Shown: positions 7,329 to 14,732 of the stretch, in pieces | Position numbering within the stretch: position 1 is the first letter of the stretch | How the letters are laid out: every line of letters starts with the position of its first letter | Source: Desulfobacteraceae bacterium | GTDB lineage: Bacteria > Desulfobacterota > Desulfobacteria > Desulfobacterales > Desulfobacteraceae | Direction of reading: 5' to 3' | Length of the DNA: 22,118 nt | Assembly (NCBI GenBank): GCA_022712835.1 | Contig: JAFLJU010000017.1 | Span: 1-22,118, forward strand | Program-made: the position numbers and the translations under genes | Notes under the pieces: model-generated | Seen by the model: the letters and a program-made list of their open reading frames with translations, nothing else | Databases searched by the model: none | What the model was told of the DNA's origin: nothing

Positions 7329-9047
7329 ATGGAAGAAGAAATTAAAAAAGGGCACTTCATAGAAGCCATCATTAAACAGGACTTTGAAAACAACAAAAAC
7401 GACGGTCAGGTTACCACCCGATTCCCACCGGAACCCAATGGATACCTCCACATCGGACATGCAAAATCCATTTGCCTTAATTTTAATATGGCCAAACAAT
7501 TCAACGGCACCTGCAATCTGAGATTTGATGATTCCAACCCGACCAAGGAAAAACAAATTTACGTCGACTCCATAAAAGATACGGTCAATTGGTTGGGGTT
7601 TGATTTTAAAACCCCATTTTTTGCCTCGGACTATTTTGACGCCCTCCATGAATTTGCCCTCCAATTGATCCGTAAGGGAAAGGCCTATGTCTGTAGTCTG
7701 TCCCCGGAACAGATGCGGGAATACCGGGGAACCCTGACGGAGAAAGGGACAAAGAGCCCCTTCCGGGATCGGTCCGTTGAAGAGAATCTGGACCTGTTTG
7801 ACCGTATGAAAAACGGGGAGTTCACAGAAGGAGAGGTCACCCTCAGGGCCAAAATTGATATGGGATCCCCCAATATCAATCTTAGAGACCCCATCATCTA
7901 CCGGGTGAAAAAAGCCAGTCACCCGAGGACCGGCGATCAATGGTGCATTTATCCCATGTATGATTTCACCCATTGTTTGTCCGATTCCATGGAAGGCATC
8001 ACCCATAGCTTGTGCAGCCTTGAATTTGAGGACCACCGTCCATTGTACGACTGGATTCTGGATACACTTGAAACCCCCTGCCATCCCCAGCAGATTGAAT
8101 TTGCCCGGATGAATATCAATTACACCGTCCTAAGCAAACGAAAACTCCAGCTATTGGTGGAACAACAAAAGGTGTCCGGATGGGATGACCCCAGACTTCC
8201 CACCTTAGAGGGTATGCGGCGCAGGGGATATACCCCGGAAGCCATTCGAAATTTCTGTAACATCATCGGGGTTTCCAAAAAAGACAGCCGCATTGACATG
8301 GGCCTTTTAGAGTCCTGCCTCAGGGATGACCTCAATGAACGATCTCCCCGTGTGATGGGGGTGATAAAACCCCTAAAGGTGACCATTGAAAATTATCCAG
8401 ACGAACAGACAGAAACCCTGAGCGCCATGAACCACCCACAGCAAGAAGAAATGGGGAAACGGCCCATCAGTTTTTCCAAAGAGATCTATGTGGAACAAGA
8501 TGATTTCATGGAAGATCCCCCAAAAAAGTTCTTCCGCTTAGGGCTGGGAAGGGAGGTGCGACTCCGGTATGCCTATCTGATCACCTGCAAAGAGGTGATC
8601 AAAAATGATCAGGGCGAGGTGGTTGAACTCATCTGCACCTATGATCCAGAAACAAGGGGGGGCAATGCCCCGGACGGCAGAAAGGTAAAGGGCACCATCC
8701 ACTGGGTCAATGCCAATGACTGCCTGGACGCTGATATTCGGTTATACGACCGATTGTTCAAGGATGAGAACCCGGAACAGGGTAACCAGGATTTTATGGA
8801 CAACCTGAACCCGGATTCCCTTAAAACACTTACGGGTTGCAAGCTTGAGAAAAGCCTTGAAACAGCCGATTCAAAAACCATCTACCAATTTGAACGGCTG
8901 GGCTATTTTTGCCAGGATTCAAAAGATTCACGGCCCGATAGTCCCGTATTCAACCGGACCGTCACCCTGAGGGATGCCTGGGCAAAAATAGCGAAGAAAC
9001 AGCCCCCGCCAAAACCTATCAACCCCAACAAAAAGAAAAAGGCCTGA
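7329..9047 (+). CDS. glnS: Glutaminyl-tRNA synthetase
   Basis: Class I synthetase that charges tRNA-Gln with glutamine. The 572 residues compare with 554 in E. coli. Seen: RFPPEPNGYLHIGHAKSICL with HIGH at 41-44; LRFDDSNPTKEKQIYVDSI, the standard Glx-tRNA synthetase stretch (GlnRS has the PPEPNG form); the second signature VLSKRKL at 267-273 (KMSKS equivalent); WDDPRLPTLEGMRRRGYTP; and C-terminal beta-barrel anticodon-binding domains (about 340-550). PPEPNGYLHIGHAKS and VLSKR separate it from glutamyl-tRNA synthetase. The C-terminus ends in a Pro/Lys-rich tail (KKQPPPKPINPNKKKKA) that I would not expect from the E. coli protein. AGAGGAA precedes the ATG by 5 bases. Single-gene unit with its own promoter, ended by the terminator at 9096-9135. 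Having GlnRS means direct glutaminylation is possible without the Glu-tRNA amidotransferase route. Confidence 0.97.
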   Translation: MEEEIKKGHFIEAIIKQDFENNKNDGQVTTRFPPEPNGYLHIGHAKSICLNFNMAKQFNGTCNLRFDDSNPTKEKQIYVDSIKDTVNWLGFDFKTPFFASDYFDALHEFALQLIRKGKAYVCSLSPEQMREYRGTLTEKGTKSPFRDRSVEENLDLFDRMKNGEFTEGEVTLRAKIDMGSPNINLRDPIIYRVKKASHPRTGDQWCIYPMYDFTHCLSDSMEGITHSLCSLEFEDHRPLYDWILDTLETPCHPQQIEFARMNINYTVLSKRKLQLLVEQQKVSGWDDPRLPTLEGMRRRGYTPEAIRNFCNIIGVSKKDSRIDMGLLESCLRDDLNERSPRVMGVIKPLKVTIENYPDEQTETLSAMNHPQQEEMGKRPISFSKEIYVEQDDFMEDPPKKFFRLGLGREVRLRYAYLITCKEVIKNDQGEVVELICTYDPETRGGNAPDGRKVKGTIHWVNANDCLDADIRLYDRLFKDENPEQGNQDFMDNLNPDSLKTLTGCKLEKSLETADSKTIYQFERLGYFCQDSKDSRPDSPVFNRTVTLRDAWAKIAKKQPPPKPINPNKKKKA

Positions 9048-9095
9048 AAAAATAGGCCTGGAAAAACAGATCTGAAAAAAATAAATCTTTGATTA

Positions 9096-9135
9096 AAAAA
9101 AGGGAAGCCGATCGATTCATCGGCTTCCCTTTTTT
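9096..9135. terminator. Strong bidirectional intrinsic terminator between glnS and cysS
   Basis: A perfect 17-bp stem (left arm 9096-9112, right arm 9119-9135) with a 6-base loop. The arms are A-rich on the left and T-rich on the right around the core GGGAAGCCGAT, so the hairpin is followed by a U tract on either strand. It serves both convergent genes. The rest of 9048-9178 holds nothing else I can recognise. Confidence 0.9.
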
Positions 9136-9178
9136 AATTCTTTGTGTTCTTCATAAACTGAATGAAAAACGGATTTGG

Positions 9179-10612
9179 TTATTCAACTTTCCAGGTGGTT
9201 CCCTGGGGTCCGTCCTCCAAAACGATTTTCATCTCCTGGAGCTGATCCCTGATCTCATCCGCCCGGGCAAAATTCTTTTCCTTCCGGGCCAGCATCCGCT
9301 GTTCAATCAAATCATCCACCATGGCCGGGTCAATGGCCATGTCGGTAACCCCCTTGTCTTTTTTGGTTCTAAAATACGCTGTGGGGCCCTCTATGAATAT
9401 ACCCAGAATTCCGGAAATGGACCGGATATCGGTATGGACCTGGGCCAGCGCTTCACACCCTGCAGGTTCGGGGCTATTATGGGTACGATCCAGCAGCTTA
9501 TTGCCTTTCTTCACCGCCTCAAACACCAGCCCCAGGGCTTTTGCCGAATTAAAATCATCATTCATGGCGGCGGCAAACCCATCCCAAAGTTCTCCGGGTT
9601 TGGTTGCTTCTAACACCATGTTCGTCCCTTCAAGCCGTTCTATAAACGCATAGACCCGATCCAGTCCCAGGGAAATTTCCCGCATGGAATCCTCATTGTA
9701 ATCAATGGGACTTCGATAGTGTTTGGACAACAAAAAAAGCCGGATCACTTCAGGGGAATAATCGGCCAGCACTTCCTTGATCATGGTAAAATTGCCAAGG
9801 GACTTGGACATTTTTTCATTGTTAATATCTACAAATCCGTTGTGTATCCAGTATTTTACAAACTGGCACCCGAAAACCGCTTCACTCTGGGCAATCTCAT
9901 TTTCATGGTGGGGAAATATCAAATCCTTGCCCCCCCCATGGATGTCAAAACTTTCCCCCAGATACTCATAGCTCATGGCCGAACATTCAATGTGCCAGCC
10001 GGGACGCCCGTTTCCCCAGGGGCTCGCCCAATAAGGCTCATCCGGTTTGGCCGGTTTCCACAGGGTAAAATCCAGGGGGCTTTGTTTTTTTTCATCCACG
10101 GCGATTCTGGAACCGGCCCGCATGTCATCGGGGTTTCGGCCGGACAGCTTCCCATACTCCTTAAAGGAATCGATGGAAAAATAAACATCCCCGCCTTCCA
10201 CATGGTAGGCCTTCCCCTTGTCAATGAGCATCTGTATAAAATTAATGATATGTTGAATGTGTTCCGTGGCCTTGGGTGCCATGGTCGGGCGAAGCACGTT
10301 CAGGGCATCCATTTCATTGTGAAACTCATCAATATATTTTTCTGTGATGGTGGTACAGGAATCTCCGGTCTCATTGGATTTTTTGATGATCTTATCATCC
10401 ACATCCGTAAAGTTTCTCACATAGGTGACCGCATAATCCAGCCGGGTCAACCAGCGGTAAATCATATCAAACACGACCACAGACCGGGCATGCCCTATGT
10501 GACTGGTATCATAAACCGTGGGGCCGCAGACATACATACCGACCTTACCGGGGTGAATGGGAATAAACTCTTCTTTTTTACCGTTCAAGGTATTATAAAC
10601 TTTTAAACTCAT
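9179..10612 (-). CDS. cysS: Cysteinyl-tRNA synthetase
   Basis: Class I synthetase charging tRNA-Cys. 477 residues, a normal bacterial length. Seen: MYVCGPTVYDTSHIGHARS with HIGH at 38-41; KMSKS at 266-270 (NNEKMSKSLGNFTMI); zinc ligands C29, C209 (GWHIECSAM), H234 and E238 (FPHHENEIAQSE), in the same positions as in the E. coli enzyme; DALX/anticodon-binding domain in the C-terminal third. The start MSLKVYNTLNGKKEEF is the usual family N-terminus. It lies 25 bp downstream of ispF on the same strand, a common pairing that probably forms a two-gene operon from the promoter at 11192-11220. Transcription ends at the shared terminator at 9096-9135. Confidence 0.98.
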   Translation of the reverse strand: MSLKVYNTLNGKKEEFIPIHPGKVGMYVCGPTVYDTSHIGHARSVVVFDMIYRWLTRLDYAVTYVRNFTDVDDKIIKKSNETGDSCTTITEKYIDEFHNEMDALNVLRPTMAPKATEHIQHIINFIQMLIDKGKAYHVEGGDVYFSIDSFKEYGKLSGRNPDDMRAGSRIAVDEKKQSPLDFTLWKPAKPDEPYWASPWGNGRPGWHIECSAMSYEYLGESFDIHGGGKDLIFPHHENEIAQSEAVFGCQFVKYWIHNGFVDINNEKMSKSLGNFTMIKEVLADYSPEVIRLFLLSKHYRSPIDYNEDSMREISLGLDRVYAFIERLEGTNMVLEATKPGELWDGFAAAMNDDFNSAKALGLVFEAVKKGNKLLDRTHNSPEPAGCEALAQVHTDIRSISGILGIFIEGPTAYFRTKKDKGVTDMAIDPAMVDDLIEQRMLARKEKNFARADEIRDQLQEMKIVLEDGPQGTTWKVE

Positions 10613-10637
10613 GATTCTTTCCCTGGAAATGCGCGTA

Positions 10638-11141
10638 TTATGGGATGGCGCATATTAATAGTGTTGTCTGGGCGGCAATGCCCTCTTTTCTGCCAACAAA
10701 CCCGAGCATCTCGGTCGTGGTTGCCTTTATGTTCACAAGGGCCGGATCCAAATTAAGCACCCCGGCGATGTTTTCAGCCATTTGTCCTTTGTAAGGCGTA
10801 AGTTTGGGTGCCTGGGCAAATAGGATACAATCCATATTAACAATTTCATATCCCGTCTCCTTGAGAAGCCCCCCGCATTTGTCGAGAAGAATGCAACTTG
10901 AGATCCCCTTGTACTGGGGATCCGTGTCGGGAAAATGTTCTCCAATATCTCCGAGACCCATTGCCCCTAAAATGGCATCGCACACCGAATGAATCAAGAC
11001 ATCCGCATCTGAATGGCCTTTCAGCCCTTTTTCATGATCGATTTTCACCCCGCCAAGGATCAGGTCTCGACCCTTAACCAGCGGGTGGACATCCACCCCT
11101 GATCCGATCTTCATCTTTATCTTCATCCTTGGTTTAGTCAT
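10638..11141 (-). CDS. ispF: 2-C-methyl-D-erythritol 2,4-cyclodiphosphate synthase
   Basis: IspF forms the cyclic diphosphate in the MEP (non-mevalonate) isoprenoid pathway from CDP-methylerythritol 2-phosphate. Seen: IGSGVDVHPLVKGRDLILGG with zinc ligands D17 and H19; GLKGHSDADVLIHSVCDAILGA with the third ligand H51; GDIGEHFPDTDPQYKG; NMDCILFAQAPKL; and NIKATTTEMLGFVGRKEGIAAQ near the C-terminus. All are diagnostic. The frame gives 167 residues from the ATG at 11141; family members are nearer 157-160, so Met6 or Met10 (MKIKMKIGSG) may be the true start. The ribosome binding site is unclear: AAGGAAC sits about 13 bases before the first ATG. No ispD is adjacent, unlike many genomes where ispD and ispF are neighbours or fused. 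Confidence 0.97.
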   Translation of the reverse strand: MTKPRMKIKMKIGSGVDVHPLVKGRDLILGGVKIDHEKGLKGHSDADVLIHSVCDAILGAMGLGDIGEHFPDTDPQYKGISSCILLDKCGGLLKETGYEIVNMDCILFAQAPKLTPYKGQMAENIAGVLNLDPALVNIKATTTEMLGFVGRKEGIAAQTTLLICAIP

Positions 11142-11191
11142 GCTTATAACATTGTTCCTTTTTTAAATTCTGCAAACAAAATTAAAAGGAT

Positions 11192-11220
11192 ACTATAGTT
11201 GTCTTTTCTTTAAAAGTCAA
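11192..11220 (-). promoter_or_regulatory. Near-consensus sigma70 promoter for ispF-cysS
   Basis: On the minus strand TTGACT (11220-11215), exactly 17 bp, then TATAGT (11197-11192). Five of six bases match consensus in each hexamer. Transcription would start near 11185, giving a leader of about 45 bases before the ispF ATG at 11141. Confidence 0.7.
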
Positions 11221-11242
11221 AATCGGGGAAACGCTGAATCGC

Positions 11243-11902
11243 CTATTTACCTTGCTGATGATTCCCTGCTGCATATACCCCCACCAGCCGGGCAATGAGA
11301 ACGGTCATATAAATTTGCCCGATCAGCGCCTCGCCAATAGCCAGGGTTTTTGCCTGGGATGAAATCGGCACCACATCCCCATACCCCAGGGTGGTGAGGG
11401 TGACAAAGCTAAAATATCGCAGCACTCCGGGGTCTGCCATCAGCTGATTATGGGAGGTGGAAAATGATCCCGGCGAGATCAGTTCCAGACACAAAAATGC
11501 GTTTGCAAAAAACAAGGCCACAAACAGATAGGCCACAATAGCAGCCGATAGGGTATCCCGATTGATGACCGGGGTATGAAAAACAAATATTATAATAAGA
11601 ATAACCATATAAAAATTAAACATGGCCTGGAGTACCACCCCGGCCAGAATCAATTCCGAGGAGGGTATGGACAATTTAAGCCAAATGAGAACCAAGCATG
11701 GCGCTGCCAGCAGAACACCCAGAATCCGGCTCTTTTTATCCCGGGACAGGGTGAGGACAGCAGACACCATGACAGCAGAAAATGTGATGTCCACCCATAG
11801 ATCTTCATTTATAATGGAGGAAAAAAAAGGAGTGGCGATCACATAGATCAGCAGCACACCCAACAAAATGGTAAACTTTTCCCGGAAAAAAAAATTAATC
11901 AC
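11243..11902 (-). CDS. Small potassium-channel-like membrane protein (Ion_trans_2 pore)
   Basis: A 219-residue integral membrane protein. Seen: about six hydrophobic helices (roughly 11-27, 36-52, 58-76, 83-107, 119-138 and 186-210) and, before the last, a re-entrant pore loop with the K+ selectivity filter TLTTLGYGDVVP (GYG at 173-175). The protein has almost no cytoplasmic domain: it ends about ten residues after the last helix (AAGNHQQGK), so there is no RCK/TrkA or cyclic-nucleotide-binding domain attached. No arginine-rich S4 voltage sensor is visible, so the four leading helices are not a classic voltage sensor. The start codon at 11902 is GTG with a weak ribosome binding site. It is transcribed in the same direction as ispF-cysS but ispF has its own promoter. 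Ion selectivity and gating are inferred. Confidence 0.82.
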   Translation of the reverse strand: MINFFFREKFTILLGVLLIYVIATPFFSSIINEDLWVDITFSAVMVSAVLTLSRDKKSRILGVLLAAPCLVLIWLKLSIPSSELILAGVVLQAMFNFYMVILIIIFVFHTPVINRDTLSAAIVAYLFVALFFANAFLCLELISPGSFSTSHNQLMADPGVLRYFSFVTLTTLGYGDVVPISSQAKTLAIGEALIGQIYMTVLIARLVGVYAAGNHQQGK

Positions 11903-11965
11903 GTGATGATTCTCGATTCAAAATGTATAGGGTTAAATCTATTGCTTTGCAGCCGATACCCTAAT

Positions 11966-11994
11966 TTTCTACCCAAACAGATGGGGTAAGTCAA
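11966..11994 (-). promoter_or_regulatory. Candidate promoter for the potassium-channel gene
   Basis: Minus strand TTGACT (11994-11989), 17 bp, TAGAAA (11971-11966). The -35 is good and the -10 fair. Leader would be about 57 bases to the GTG at 11902. Confidence 0.4.
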
Positions 11995-12029
11995 GGAATT
12001 TGTACCCGGGGCCTATCCCTGTTTTTATA

Positions 12030-12059
12030 TTGGCATATTGCCGAGGGATATTGTATATA
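12030..12059 (+). promoter_or_regulatory. Candidate promoter of the tag-nnr-tsaE-lysC operon
   Basis: TTGGCA (12030-12035), 18 bp, TATATA (12054-12059). Transcription would begin near 12066, which supports translation of tag from the ATG at 12099 and argues against the longer reading frame that opens at 12000. Confidence 0.5.
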
Positions 12060-12098
12060 TCCTCCATGGATAAAAGGACAGAAAAAGAGGCAAATAAA

Positions 12099-12671
12099 AT
12101 GGAAAGATGCCATTGGGTGACCCAGGATCCGCTATATCTTAATTACCATGACACGGAATGGGGGGTTCCGGTTCACGATGACAAAACGCTTTTTGAGTTT
12201 CTTCTCCTTGAGGGTGCCCAGGCAGGTCTGTCCTGGATCACTATATTAAAGAGAAGAGAAGGATATCGAAAGGGATTTGCCGATTTTGACCCGGAAGCCG
12301 TGGCGGGATTCACCCCAAAAAAAATTGACCAACTTCTCCAAAACCCCGGAATTATCCGGAACAAACTCAAGGTGAATGCGGCGGTCACCAATGCCCGGGC
12401 CTTTTTAAAGGTGCAAGCGGAATTCGGATCATTTGACGCCTATGCCTGGCGGTTTGTCGACGGACGCCAGATCGTGAACACATTCACCCGCACAGACCAG
12501 CCCCCTGCCACCTCAAAGGAGTCCGATGCATTTTCCAAGGATCTGAAACAGCGGGGGTTTAAATTTACCGGTTCCACCATTATCTATGCCCACATGCAGG
12601 CCACGGGCATGGTCAACGACCATCTGGTATCCTGCTTTAGATACCATGAGGTGATGGAGACCTCCCCATGA
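12099..12671 (+). CDS. tag: DNA-3-methyladenine glycosylase I
   Basis: Tag removes 3-methyladenine from alkylated DNA as the first step of base excision repair. The 190 residues from MERCHWVTQDPLYLNYHDTE match the family's length and N-terminus. Seen: zinc ligands Cys4 and His17 at the N-terminus and the His/Cys pair in NDHLVSCF near the C-terminus; active-site region LLEGAQAGLSWITILKRREG with the conserved Glu and Trp; NPGIIRNKLKV (helix-hairpin-helix-like DNA contact); LKQRGFKFTGSTIIYAHMQATG. The frame is open upstream to 12000, but GAGG lies 8 bases before 12099 and the protein homology begins there. The stop overlaps the nnr start by 4 bp (ATGA), so the two are translationally coupled. 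It opens an operon with nnr, tsaE and lysC. Confidence 0.95.
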   Translation: MERCHWVTQDPLYLNYHDTEWGVPVHDDKTLFEFLLLEGAQAGLSWITILKRREGYRKGFADFDPEAVAGFTPKKIDQLLQNPGIIRNKLKVNAAVTNARAFLKVQAEFGSFDAYAWRFVDGRQIVNTFTRTDQPPATSKESDAFSKDLKQRGFKFTGSTIIYAHMQATGMVNDHLVSCFRYHEVMETSP

Positions 12672-14245
12672 TTCTGGTAACCGCCGATCAAATGCAGAGA
12701 ATGGACCAGAAGACCATCCATTCCTTTGGGATTCCGGGCACGGTATTGATGGAAAATGCCGGCCGGGGTGCCCTTGACATGTTGGTCAGAAAATTTAAGT
12801 TTCTGAACGGAAAAGAACTGATCCAGCAAAAAATAGGGATTATAGCAGGACGGGGAAACAACGGCGGAGACGGATTTGTCATGGGCCGGTATCTCATGGA
12901 AAAAGGAATTTCCACCACGATTTTCCTCCTGTCCACCCGGGACAAATTAACCGGAGATGCCAAAACCAATATGGACCTGGCCCGAAAACTTATTGAAAAA
13001 AACCCAAACTCAGACCTCTTTGAAATTCCCGATGCCGATAGCCTTGCCCGTCACAAATCCCGGATACTTCATCAGGATCTTTTTGTGGATGCCCTTCTGG
13101 GAACCGGACTAAATTCCAATGTCAGGGGGGTTTTCAAAGAGGTAATTGAACTTGTGAACAAGTCTGGAAAACCTGTTTTTTCTGTGGACATCCCCTCGGG
13201 GCTGGATTCAGACACGGGAGCTATCCGGGGAGTTGCCATAAACGCCACGGCCACGGCCACCTTTGCCTTTGCCAAGGCCGGTCACATCTTAAGCCCGGGA
13301 AACCTGCATACCGGAGAGATTAAAATCATTGACATCGGCATCCCCGAATTCATTGTGCAAGCGGAAAATCCCACACTTTTTCTAATGGAAAAAAGTGAGA
13401 TTGCCTCCCTGTTTGTACCCAGGCCCTTTGAGAGCCACAAGGGCAGCTTTGGCCACCTTCTGGTCATTGCCGGCTCCCCGGGAAAAACAGGGGCCGCCGC
13501 CCTTTGTGCCAATGCCGCCATGCGATGCGGGACCGGCCTTGTCACCCTGGGGGTGCCCCGGGAGATCAACCCCATTCTTGAATCCCTGGTGATCGAACCC
13601 ATGACCGTGCCCCTGCCCCAGACCCCGGACGGCGCTTTATCCGACACCGGCCTTGCCCCCATTCAAGCCCTTTTAAAGGGAAAACAAGTATTGGCACTGG
13701 GACCAGGGATTGGAACCGGGACCGCCACCCAAACCCTGGTTCAACAACTGGTAAAAACCACCCGGCAACCCCTGGTCATTGATGCGGATGGGATCAATTG
13801 CATTGCCGATCACCTGGAGCTTATCAAAGCCAGAAAAGCCCCCACCGTCCTAACCCCCCACCCGGGTGAAATGGCTGGGCTCACGAAAAAAACAACCAGA
13901 GAAGTCCAGGCCGACCGAATCGGGATTGGGTCCCAATTTGCCAGGGAATACCAGGTGATTCTGGTTCTGAAAGGTGCTCAGACCCTTGTCTGCTTCCCCG
14001 ATGGCAGAACCTTTATCTGTCCCACAGGGAATCCCGGCATGGCATCAGGCGGCATGGGAGATGTTCTCACCGGTATGATTGCCGGATTTATTGCCCAGGG
14101 ATTTACTGTTGAAGCGGCTGCCATGGCAGGGGTTTTCATCCACGGACTCTGCGGTGATTTCCTGGCAGAACAGACCCGGCTTGGATTTCTTGCCTCGGAT
14201 ATGGTCCGGGTTATTCCCACCCTCATCCACTCTCTTCTGCCATGA
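12668..14245 (+). CDS. nnr: Bifunctional NAD(P)H-hydrate epimerase / ADP-dependent NAD(P)H-hydrate dehydratase
   Basis: Metabolite-repair enzyme that restores damaged (hydrated) NADH and NADPH. The N-terminal YjeF_N domain (about 1-215) epimerises R/S-NAD(P)HX; the C-terminal ribokinase-like domain (about 235-520) removes water at the cost of ADP. Seen: GRGNNGGDGFVMGRYL (nucleotide-binding loop), VDALLGTGLNS, SVDIPSGLDSDTGAIRG in the first half; FESHKGSFGHLLVIAGSPGKTGAA, LALGPGIGTGTAT, VIDADGIN, VLTPHPGEMAGL, LVLKGAQTLV and NPGMASGGMGDVLTGMIAG in the second. The 525-residue fused form is the usual bacterial architecture. It overlaps tag upstream and tsaE downstream by 4 bp each. nnr next to tsaE is a frequent neighbourhood in Desulfobacterota and other bacteria. 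Confidence 0.96.
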   Translation: MILVTADQMQRMDQKTIHSFGIPGTVLMENAGRGALDMLVRKFKFLNGKELIQQKIGIIAGRGNNGGDGFVMGRYLMEKGISTTIFLLSTRDKLTGDAKTNMDLARKLIEKNPNSDLFEIPDADSLARHKSRILHQDLFVDALLGTGLNSNVRGVFKEVIELVNKSGKPVFSVDIPSGLDSDTGAIRGVAINATATATFAFAKAGHILSPGNLHTGEIKIIDIGIPEFIVQAENPTLFLMEKSEIASLFVPRPFESHKGSFGHLLVIAGSPGKTGAAALCANAAMRCGTGLVTLGVPREINPILESLVIEPMTVPLPQTPDGALSDTGLAPIQALLKGKQVLALGPGIGTGTATQTLVQQLVKTTRQPLVIDADGINCIADHLELIKARKAPTVLTPHPGEMAGLTKKTTREVQADRIGIGSQFAREYQVILVLKGAQTLVCFPDGRTFICPTGNPGMASGGMGDVLTGMIAGFIAQGFTVEAAAMAGVFIHGLCGDFLAEQTRLGFLASDMVRVIPTLIHSLLP

Positions 14246-14706
14246 AAAAAATAATATGCCACACGGCTGAACAAACCCTGAATCTTGGCCGCCAAATCGG
14301 ACAAATGGCGCCCCCCCCTTTTGCCATCGCTTTAAAGGGAGATCTCGGGGCAGGCAAAACCACCCTGGTCCAAGGGCTGGCAAAAGGGTTGGGTATTGAT
14401 GACCGCTATTATATCACCAGCCCCACCTTTAATATCATTAATGAATACCCTGCCAACGCGGTTCGACTATGCCATTTAGATCTTTACCGGCTGGGCTCTG
14501 CCGATGAGCTGGAATATATCGGATTTGATGACATTAGGGGACCGGATGCCATTATTGTGGTGGAATGGCCCGGATTCCTGGAAGAGCTGGCCTTTGCCTT
14601 TGATCTTGAAATAAAATTTGAGTTTGATGCAGATTATAACCGGGTCATATCGCTTTTACCCTCTGGACATGCAGGTATAAATCTGGTAAGCAAATTGACT
14701 TTGTAA
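14242..14706 (+). CDS. tsaE: tRNA threonylcarbamoyladenosine biosynthesis ATPase TsaE
   Basis: TsaE is the P-loop ATPase that works with TsaB and TsaD to place threonylcarbamoyl on A37 of ANN-decoding tRNAs. 154 residues, normal for the family. Seen: Walker A GDLGAGKTTLVQGLAKGLGI (G33-T41); ITSPTFNIINEYP (switch I-like segment with the catalytic Thr/Ser region); LCHLDLYRL with H78 and D80; and VVEWPGFLEEL with E108 W109, the ATPase glutamate. The ATG overlaps the nnr stop (ATGA). lysC follows after 26 bp. TsaB and TsaD are not in this window. Confidence 0.95.
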   Translation: MKKIICHTAEQTLNLGRQIGQMAPPPFAIALKGDLGAGKTTLVQGLAKGLGIDDRYYITSPTFNIINEYPANAVRLCHLDLYRLGSADELEYIGFDDIRGPDAIIVVEWPGFLEELAFAFDLEIKFEFDADYNRVISLLPSGHAGINLVSKLTL

Positions 14707-14732
14707 CTATAATCTAAACTTCTGGAGTTACC

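Noticed and set aside
7233..8084. Open frame of 283 codons on the minus strand
   Set aside because: Antisense to the N-terminal half of glnS; no domain recognised.
9719..10606. Open frame of 295 codons on the plus strand
   Set aside because: Antisense to cysS, which has all catalytic and zinc motifs; no ribosome binding site or family pattern in the shadow frame.
11154..11184. Possible riboswitch or leader element before ispF
   Set aside because: The leader is only about 45 bases and A/T-rich, with no stable stem that I could draw.
12000..12098. Longer N-terminus for tag
   Set aside because: The extra 33 residues are not in the family, the candidate promoter lies inside them, and a good ribosome binding site precedes the ATG at 12099.
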